From the NCBI GenBank assembly GCA_030688705.1, contig JAUYJH010000179.1, forward strand, positions 1-10,721: a stretch of DNA of 10,721 bases, in the 5' to 3' direction. Source of the stretch: Deltaproteobacteria bacterium (GTDB taxonomy: Bacteria; UBA10199; SPLOWO2-01-44-7). Positions 5,747 through 10,721 of this stretch are shown in pieces (position 1 is the stretch's first letter; every line of letters starts with the position of its first letter). The position numbers and the translations under genes were made by a program. The notes beneath the pieces are model-generated. The model worked only from the letters and a program-made list of their open reading frames with translations, was not told the origin of the DNA and did not search any database.

Positions 5747-6492
5747 GCTTTGACAACTCTGATGGGAATTTGTGAGGGAATGGGAAAACCCCCCTGGGCT
5801 TTCACTTTTCTGTACCACTCCACCTTGTCTGCAATCAGGGACCAACCCAAGGCGAGACATTTTTTGCGATCGGGAGACCCTGCATGAATCCAGTCATCAT
5901 AAAATTGATATTCCCACTCCCGTTGCATGGGGGTGCCAGGCACCATAAAATAGCGGCCATCCCTGGGGCTCAAACGAAGCAGACCGGTACCGGCATAAAA
6001 TTGCAAATCGACATAGTGAAGGCTGTCCGGAACCCCCGCCGTCAACGGACTAAACCGGGGAAGTGTCACGAAGGCGCCGACGAGATCCTGATAAAAACTC
6101 CCTCCTGCCATGGCTGCAAACGGAAGAGGCCCGGGGAGGAGTACCCTGCCGGAGAGGATAGAGGAGAGATTTTCCGCCGTGCTCACATATTGCCGAAATA
6201 CCTGCCCCGCTGAAAAAACAATCGTATCGGCCGGATCAGAGGGAAGAAGGCGATTCCGTTTGCCGATTAAAACCTGTCTTGCATAATCAGGGACGCCAAA
6301 CAATTTTGAGTTGATGATATGCCCATCCGGCCCCAGCTGTCGGCTTTCATTCCGCATTCCTTCGGGCTGTCTGGCGATTAATTCACGGGAAAGCACCGCC
6401 GTTTCAGCGACAGCCGTTGCAATGGAAACAGCGGTGGTTTCCGCCAGCGCCGCCATCGACCCCGTTGCAATAATTGCACTTGAACTCGTCAT
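5734..6492 (-). CDS. Unrecognised protein of 252 residues, Ala/Thr-rich N-terminus
   Basis: I do not recognise this protein. Residues 1-40 are rich in Ala, Thr, Ser and Val with few charges; they could be a poor membrane segment or a flexible leader, but no classical signal peptide is visible. From about residue 60 the composition is that of a globular protein rich in aromatic residues and glycine. Notable blocks are VFRQYVSTAENLSSILSGR (98-116), LLPGPLP, GSFYQDLVGAFVTLPRFSP (131-149), HYVDLQFYAGTGLLRL (159-174) and YFMVPGTP (181-188), followed by a Trp/Tyr-rich C-terminal part. The arrangement loosely recalls ADP-ribosyltransferase-like toxin domains, but I cannot identify a catalytic triad, so this is only a guess. 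The ATG at 6490-6492 has GAG close upstream. It diverges from the thioesterase gene with only 29 bp between starts and is flanked downstream by nested inverted repeats. Internal Met13 and Met46 are possible alternative starts. Confidence 0.7.
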   Translation of the reverse strand: MTSSSAIIATGSMAALAETTAVSIATAVAETAVLSRELIARQPEGMRNESRQLGPDGHIINSKLFGVPDYARQVLIGKRNRLLPSDPADTIVFSAGQVFRQYVSTAENLSSILSGRVLLPGPLPFAAMAGGSFYQDLVGAFVTLPRFSPLTAGVPDSLHYVDLQFYAGTGLLRLSPRDGRYFMVPGTPMQREWEYQFYDDWIHAGSPDRKKCLALGWSLIADKVEWYRKVKAQGGFPIPSQIPIRVVKAGKV

Positions 6493-6528
6493 ATCACTCT
6501 ATTATTGTTTTCGTCCGACAGATGAAAA
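6480..6528. promoter_or_regulatory. Possible overlapping divergent promoters
   Basis: The two divergent ATGs (6492 minus, 6522 plus) are 29 bp apart. On the plus strand TTGAAC (6480-6485), 17 bp, TATTGT (6503-6508) would start transcription near 6515. On the minus strand TTTTCA (6528-6523), 16 bp, AATAAT (6506-6501) would start near 6494. Both are weak matches and both predict leaders of only a few bases. Confidence 0.35.
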
Positions 6529-7055
6529 AGTTGCCTGTAAATCAAAAAATGGCGAAAACCGCTCTTAAAGCAAAACCGGCTTCCTTGTCCAAAAGCACCA
6601 TGATGCAGGTAATGAGCCCGCTGGATGCCAATCATTACGGCTATGTCCACGGCGGCGCGATCATGCGCTATGTCGATGAAGCCGCCTTTGTTTCGGCATC
6701 ACGGCATGCCCGCCGCAACGTGGTGACCGCCTCCATGGACCATTTTGATTTCATCCATCCGGTCCATTTGGGAGATCTGCTGATTTTAAAATCGTCTGTC
6801 AACTACGTGGGCGAGACCTCCATGGAAATCGGCGTCCGCATTGAATCGGAAGATACTGTCAAAGGAGAGGTTCAGTTTATCGGCAGGGCTTATGTCACGA
6901 TGGTGGCGCTGGATGATCTGGGGCGCCCCACCCCGGTGCCGCCGCTTATTCTGGAAACCCCCCTTGACAAAAACCGCGCCAAAAGGGCAAAAGAGCGGAG
7001 AACATTCCGGTTGAAACATCGGAGAGGAGAAAAAAATGGCAGAAAATCTTCATGA
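6522..7055 (+). CDS. Acyl-CoA thioesterase, hotdog fold (YciA/ACOT type)
   Basis: Likely hydrolyses acyl-CoA thioesters to free acid and CoA. Counting from the ATG at 6522, the 177 residues contain one hotdog domain (~24-140). MSPLDANHYGYVHGGAIMRYVDEAA (31-55) matches the YciA/cytosolic acyl-CoA hydrolase pattern of N-x-x-G-x-x-x-GG on the central helix, followed by Asp52. VTASMDHFDFIHPVHLGDLL and SMEIGVRIESED give the next strands. A basic tail (~150-177), rich in Lys and Arg, extends past the domain, and its last codons overlap the trxA ribosome-binding site and start. The start is unclear: the ATGs at 6522 and 6549 are in frame and neither has a Shine-Dalgarno; a TTG at 6474 would overlap the divergent gene and is less likely. 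Substrate range cannot be read from the sequence. Confidence 0.88.
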   Translation: MKKLPVNQKMAKTALKAKPASLSKSTMMQVMSPLDANHYGYVHGGAIMRYVDEAAFVSASRHARRNVVTASMDHFDFIHPVHLGDLLILKSSVNYVGETSMEIGVRIESEDTVKGEVQFIGRAYVTMVALDDLGRPTPVPPLILETPLDKNRAKRAKERRTFRLKHRRGEKNGRKSS

Positions 7056-7362
7056 AATTACCGACGCCAATTTTGAGCAAGAGGTTTTGAAATCCCCGAC
7101 GCCGGTTTTGGTCGATTTTTGGGCCACCTGGTGCGGGCCCTGCCGCGCCCTGGCGCCGACCCTTGAAAAACTGTCGCAAGATTACAGCGGCAAAATCAAA
7201 TTCTGCAAAGTCGATGTCGATCACAACCCAAATAATGCCGCTCAATTCGGGGTTCGCAGTATCCCCACGTTGATACTGTTCAACGGGGGACACCCCGTGG
7301 GCCAACTGGTCGGCAACGTCGCGCGCCAAAACATCGAGGCCCTTTTCTCAAAAACGTCCTAA
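7036..7362 (+). CDS. trxA: Thioredoxin
   Basis: Small cytoplasmic thiol-disulfide oxidoreductase. The 108 residues are the standard thioredoxin length. The redox motif WCGPC is at 32-36 within VLVDFWATWCGPCRALAP. The buried Asp is in VDF (~27), and the cis-proline is at 77 in RSIPTL, followed by LILFNGG. An extra cysteine occurs at 57 (KFCKVD). No signal peptide is present. The ATG at 7036 has a strong AGGAG at 7025-7029. It starts 20 bp before the end of the thioesterase gene in another frame, so the two genes are almost certainly co-transcribed and probably translationally coupled. It converges with rodA across a repeat-filled spacer. Confidence 0.97.
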   Translation: MAENLHEITDANFEQEVLKSPTPVLVDFWATWCGPCRALAPTLEKLSQDYSGKIKFCKVDVDHNPNNAAQFGVRSIPTLILFNGGHPVGQLVGNVARQNIEALFSKTS

Positions 7363-7368
7363 GGGAAC

Positions 7369-7518
7369 TTCTAAAAATTCTAAATCCCAATATCTAAATC
7401 CTAAACAAAATCTAAATTCCAATTTCCAAACCCCAAACAAACCGTTTGTTTGAAGCATTGTGATTTGGAAAATTAGAAATTGTTTAGAATTTAGGATTTC
7501 GTGCTTAGAGGATTTCAG
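7369..7518. repeat. AT-rich long palindromic repeat, copy A
   Basis: This fills most of the 7363-7552 gap between the convergent trxA and rodA genes; no gene is visible there. The centre is CAAACAAAC (7434-7442) against GTTTGTTTG (7444-7452). Further arms such as AATTTCCAAA / TTTGGAAAATT and CTAAACAAA / TTGTTTAGAATTTAGG extend it to about 150 bp. It is much richer in A and T than the flanking genes. It shares arms and a CAAACCGTT-like core with copy B at 8661-8794. Its self-complementary structure could act as a bidirectional transcription stop, but no standard terminator is apparent. Confidence 0.8.
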
Positions 7519-7552
7519 TCTTTGGCTTTTTGAATTTTGATTTTACCCGGTC

Positions 7553-8656
7553 CTAAAACATAAACCGTCGCATGTGAATGTTGAGAAGCAGGCCGATCCC
7601 CATCAAAAAGGCGAGCGTCGAGGTGCCGCCGTAACTCAAAAACGGAAGGGGCACTCCGGTTAAAGGCATCATCCCGAGCACGCCGCCCAAGTTGATCACC
7701 AGGTGCCAGAATAAAAAGGCAACGATCCCCGCGGCCAAAAAAGTTCCGAAAGATTCCCGCGCTTTGATCGCGATGGAAATACCGTTCCAGAGCAGAAAGG
7801 CGTAGAGGGAAAGCATCAAGAGCCCCCCCGCCAAACCCCATTCCTCGGCCAGAACGGGAAAAATAAAATCGGTGTGCTTGTCGGGAAGATACCGCAATTT
7901 ATTGATCCGCCCTTTCAGATAGCCTTTGCCGAAAATCTGTCCCGAGCCGACGGCGATTTTGGACTGGATCAGATGATACCCGCTTTTTCTCGGGTCGGAT
8001 TCCGGATTCAAAAAAATGCGGATTCTCTCTTTTTGATACGGCTTCAAACCGTATTGATAGGCAAGCCCTCCCCCCGCCACGACCAAAAAGAGAAAAAGAA
8101 AAAGGGTACTGCGGCGCACCTTGGCCACCAGAGCCATGGTGATAAAAATAAGGGGGAAGAAAAGCGAGCTTCCCAAATCTTTACCGACAATCACCAAGAC
8201 AAAGGGGATCAGGGTCAACAGCATCGGCTTCAAAAGATCCTTAAACCCGTATCCCAAAGCCCCCGCCGGATTGTCGCTGAAGTATTTGGCCAATACGAGA
8301 ACAAGGCCGATCTTGGCGAACTCGGAGGGCTGCATGCTAAAGGGTCCAATGGCCAGCCAGCTTCTGTGGCCGCTGATCTCCTTTCCGGCGAATAAAACCA
8401 AAAGCAGAAGAAAAATCGTGAAAATATAAAAATAAACCCCCAGCTTGTCCCAGAGGCGGTAATCCATGGTGACCAGAAAAAGCATGACAAAAATGCCGAT
8501 GGCAAACCAGGCAAGCTGATACCAAAAAAGGGTCAGCATCCCCCCCTCGCCCCAGAAACTCAAAGCGCTGTAAAGATTGACCAGTCCCAGCGTCATCAAA
8601 GACAGTGTGACCCACCAAAGGGACCAATTAAAGTTTTCAAGAATCTTACGTTTCAT
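7553..8656 (-). CDS. rodA: RodA, SEDS peptidoglycan glycosyltransferase
   Basis: Polymerises lipid II into glycan strands in the inner membrane as the partner of PBP2 in the rod complex. From the ATG at 8654-8656 it has 367 residues, typical for RodA, with about ten hydrophobic spans. Family motifs are HRSWLAIGPFSMQPSEFAKI (~97-116), GKDLGSSL (~158-165, where PDLGT is usual), the extracellular loop RYLPDKHTDFIFPVLAEEWG (~255-274) with the catalytic Asp263, and MPLTGVPLPFLSYGGTS near the C-terminus. A TTG at 8677 would add seven residues encoded by the upstream repeat and is rejected in favour of the ATG, though neither start has a convincing Shine-Dalgarno. mrdA lies upstream in the same direction, separated by repeat copy B. 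Confidence 0.96.
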   Translation of the reverse strand: MKRKILENFNWSLWWVTLSLMTLGLVNLYSALSFWGEGGMLTLFWYQLAWFAIGIFVMLFLVTMDYRLWDKLGVYFYIFTIFLLLLVLFAGKEISGHRSWLAIGPFSMQPSEFAKIGLVLVLAKYFSDNPAGALGYGFKDLLKPMLLTLIPFVLVIVGKDLGSSLFFPLIFITMALVAKVRRSTLFLFLFLVVAGGGLAYQYGLKPYQKERIRIFLNPESDPRKSGYHLIQSKIAVGSGQIFGKGYLKGRINKLRYLPDKHTDFIFPVLAEEWGLAGGLLMLSLYAFLLWNGISIAIKARESFGTFLAAGIVAFLFWHLVINLGGVLGMMPLTGVPLPFLSYGGTSTLAFLMGIGLLLNIHMRRFMF

Positions 8657-8660
8657 AAAA

Positions 8661-8794
8661 CAATTTCTAAATTCCAAATACTAAATTCTAAACAAAATCC
8701 AATTTTTCAAATTACAAATTTCAAACCGTTGTTTGGATATTGGAATTTAGGATTTGAAATTTGTTTAGGATTTAGAGTTTAGTGTTTAGAATTT
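8661..8794. repeat. AT-rich long palindromic repeat, copy B
   Basis: This fills the mrdA-rodA junction. TTTCTAAATTCCAAATACTA on the left mirrors the TAGAATTT / TTTAGGATTT arms on the right, around a core TCAAACCGTTGTTTGGA (8721-8736). Arms and core match copy A at 7369-7518 with many small differences, so the two are diverged members of one family. The element reaches the mrdA stop codon at one end and nearly the rodA ATG at the other. Confidence 0.8.
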
Positions 8795-10659
8795 CATTTA
8801 TCCCCTTCCAAATACGTTTTGATCAACTCCCCGGCCAGCGGAGCGGCGGCCGAAGAGCCGTGTCCGCCGTGTTCCACAAAAACCGCAACCGCGATCTTCG
8901 GGTTTTCCACCGGAGCAAACGCCACATACCACGCGTGATCTTGGCACGCATTGCCGCGGCACACCTTTCCCAAAGAGACCACCTGCGAGGTCCCCGTTTT
9001 CCCCCCCATCGGAATTTTCAGGGCGCTCAATCGATGGGCCGTCCCTTCGGAATTTTCCACCACGCCGGTCATCGCCGCCTTGACCCTCTCCAAAATTTTC
9101 GGGTCGAGCGCCGCCGCGTCTTTTCTCTCGGGCGGCGGCTTCAGCGGAAACAGGCTCTCTTCGCCGGTCGTCGTGTCCGTACTCCCCGCCACCAGATAGG
9201 GGCGGATCGGCTTGCCGCCGTTCACGGCGGTGGAAACCATCACGGCCCCCTGCAACGGCGTCATCAAATCGTACCCCTGCCCTATCGCAATGGACAAAGT
9301 CTCCCCTTCGTGCCACGGCTCCTTGCGATATTTCAGTTTCCATTCCGAAGTCGGAATCAATCCCCCTTTTTCATCCGGCAGATCGATCCCCGTGGGGGCG
9401 CCCAAACCAAAGGCCCGCGCGTACCGAGCCAGCCGGTCGACGCCAAGCCGCAAACCCATGGTGTAATAATAGACGTCGCAGGAAGCGACAAGGCTCCGAA
9501 AATAATCGACCATCCCATGCCCCCCCGCCCCCCAACACCTGAAAAGCCGGTTGCCAAAATGGAGGCCCCCGCCACAGTGGATCTTTTCGTCCGGTGTCAC
9601 CACCCCCTCTTGCAAAGCCCCGGTGCCGTTGACGATTTTATAGGTGGAGCCGGGGGGATAAGCGCTCTGTATCGCCCGGTTCAAAAGAAATTTTTCGGGG
9701 CGCACCGAAATCTCGTGCCAATATTCTCCCCCGTATTCCCCCCCCAGAAGATTCAGATCAAAAGAGGGGGCTGAATATAAAAGAAGCACCGCCCCGTCTT
9801 GCGGATCCACAGCGACCGCCGCCCCCGTCTTGCCTTTAAAATAGTCCCGCGCCACCTTTTGCAGGCGTCCGTCCAGGGTCAGTTTCAGATTCTCCCCGTT
9901 GACCGGCTCTCTTTGCGTCAGCTCCTCTTCAACGCCGGGATAACTGATTTCGCGCCCCACGGCGTTGACCACTTTCTGCTGAAAGCCGTCTTTCCCCCGC
10001 AACTGCAAATCCCAAACCTCTTCCAGACCCCTTATTCCCACATCATCGCCCAGGCGATAACGATCGGGCCATTTTTTCTGGAAATCTTTAAGCCGCGGCG
10101 CATCGATCTCGCGGACATATCCCAAAACATGGCTCGCGATATCCCCGTCGTCATATTCCCTTTCGTAACGGAGCCGGACATCCACGCCGCGCAGGTCGAT
10201 ATCTTCAGAGACATGATCCCACGGATTTTTATGGGCTTTGACCCAGGAAACCCTGTCCATCGAAACGTCTTTCAAAATAGAAATGGGCTGCCAAGCCGCC
10301 TGTTTGAAACGTTCCCCCCATTTGGCCTGCAGCTTTTCCTTCGGGATATCGAGATGCTTTTCAAGGGTTTCAAAAACTTTTTTGGGGTCGTCAACATACT
10401 GCGGCGTCAAAATCAGATCGAAAGCCGGTCTGTTTTCAACCAAAGAGACGCCGTTGCGGTCGAGCATCATCCCCCGAAGGGCCGGCTGGGGAATTTCGCG
10501 GATGCTGTTTTCCTCTGAAAAAAGACGGTAAAAAGTCCCCTTGAAAACCTGCAGATAATAAAGACGCACCGCAATCAGCCCCAGCGCCGCGATGATGACG
10601 ACGAGAAATTTTTTGAGCCTCGGTTCCAGCTCGTGCTGCGCGCTGTGTCCAAATTCCAT
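8794..10659 (-). CDS. mrdA: Penicillin-binding protein 2, peptidoglycan D,D-transpeptidase
   Basis: Class B PBP that cross-links peptidoglycan during rod elongation together with RodA, and a beta-lactam target. The 621 residues have a single N-terminal membrane anchor (KKFLVVIIAALGLIAVRLYY, ~16-35). A pedestal domain follows, with ALRGMMLDRNG (60-70) and GDDVGIRGLEEVWD (204-217). The transpeptidase domain starts near residue 275. Active-site motifs are SxxK as PPGSTYK (Ser338, Lys341), SCD in the SxN position (393-395, usual for PBP2) and KTG (554-556). IHCGG (Cys362) and RCWG (Cys375) recall the PBP2 region that binds zinc in E. coli. The ATG at 10657-10659 has AGAGGA seven bases upstream. 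It is followed by repeat copy B and rodA. Confidence 0.97.
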   Translation of the reverse strand: MEFGHSAQHELEPRLKKFLVVIIAALGLIAVRLYYLQVFKGTFYRLFSEENSIREIPQPALRGMMLDRNGVSLVENRPAFDLILTPQYVDDPKKVFETLEKHLDIPKEKLQAKWGERFKQAAWQPISILKDVSMDRVSWVKAHKNPWDHVSEDIDLRGVDVRLRYEREYDDGDIASHVLGYVREIDAPRLKDFQKKWPDRYRLGDDVGIRGLEEVWDLQLRGKDGFQQKVVNAVGREISYPGVEEELTQREPVNGENLKLTLDGRLQKVARDYFKGKTGAAVAVDPQDGAVLLLYSAPSFDLNLLGGEYGGEYWHEISVRPEKFLLNRAIQSAYPPGSTYKIVNGTGALQEGVVTPDEKIHCGGGLHFGNRLFRCWGAGGHGMVDYFRSLVASCDVYYYTMGLRLGVDRLARYARAFGLGAPTGIDLPDEKGGLIPTSEWKLKYRKEPWHEGETLSIAIGQGYDLMTPLQGAVMVSTAVNGGKPIRPYLVAGSTDTTTGEESLFPLKPPPERKDAAALDPKILERVKAAMTGVVENSEGTAHRLSALKIPMGGKTGTSQVVSLGKVCRGNACQDHAWYVAFAPVENPKIAVAVFVEHGGHGSSAAAPLAGELIKTYLEGDK

Positions 10660-10721
10660 ATTAGAATCCTCTGAAAAACTTGGGCGAGGGTGACATTTTC
10701 TAAAAGACGCGACATTTTTTG
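10660..10721 (-). other. Upstream region of mrdA at window edge, with short direct repeats
   Basis: No gene can be supported in these 62 bases. In minus-strand orientation AAAATGTC occurs twice, 19 bp apart (10718-10711 and 10699-10692), the second followed by ACCC. Paired motifs of this sort can occur at insertion-sequence ends or as regulator sites, but the window stops too soon to tell. The mrdA ribosome-binding site is at the downstream end. Confidence 0.3.

Noticed and set aside
6474..6521. TTG start for the thioesterase at 6474
   Set aside because: It would overlap the divergent gene's coding start and adds residues unlike the family; in-frame ATGs at 6522 and 6549 are better.
8657..8677. 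TTG start adding seven residues to RodA
   Set aside because: The added codons are repeat sequence, and the ATG at 8656 gives the normal RodA N-terminus.
8782..10518. Long plus-strand open frames (330 and 239 codons) opposite mrdA
   Set aside because: They are antisense to a full-length PBP2 with intact catalytic motifs, are rich in Arg/His/Pro/Gln and have no recognisable domains.

Overview
The window is a compact stretch of bacterial chromosome, almost entirely housekeeping genes, interrupted at nearly every gene junction by short palindromic repeats of several unrelated families. The gene order glmM-pdxJ-acpS-nnrD-tsaE-lysC, next to mrdA-rodA, resembles the arrangement in Geobacter-like and other former Deltaproteobacteria. 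I infer a Gram-negative from that broad assemblage, possibly an uncultured subsurface lineage. No rRNA or strong lineage marker is present, so this is inference from gene order only. No tRNA, rRNA, CRISPR array, integrase or transposase was found.

Layout from right to left, following transcription on the minus strand. mrdA (PBP2, 8794-10659) and rodA (SEDS glycosyltransferase, 7553-8656) form the elongasome cell-wall pair. They are separated by an AT-rich palindromic repeat of about 135 bp, and a second copy of that family lies just past the end of rodA. A two-gene plus-strand unit follows in the middle: a hotdog acyl-CoA thioesterase (6522-7055) overlapping a thioredoxin (7036-7362). Only 29 bp away and divergent from it is a 252-residue protein I do not recognise (5734-6492). 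The minus-strand operon glmM, pdxJ, acpS, nnrD, tsaE, lysC then runs from 5646 to 433, and a truncated ComEA-like helix-hairpin-helix protein continues off the left edge.

Functionally, glmM, mrdA and rodA serve peptidoglycan precursor supply and polymerisation. lysC feeds the aspartate family, including diaminopimelate for the wall. pdxJ makes pyridoxine phosphate, acpS activates acyl carrier protein, nnrD repairs hydrated NAD(P)H, and tsaE supports tRNA t6A modification. The tight ATGA-type overlaps pdxJ/acpS and acpS/nnrD indicate translational coupling.

The most unusual aspect is how the repeats interact with coding sequence. The last ~20 codons of tsaE, its start codon, the last ~10 codons of nnrD and the first ~40 codons of the comEA-like frame all lie in repeat DNA. 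A good sigma70-type promoter in front of glmM predicts a nearly leaderless mRNA, which fits the absence of a Shine-Dalgarno there. I see no clear new defence or metabolic system. The unrecognised 252-residue protein and the repeat-gene interactions are the best candidates for follow-up.
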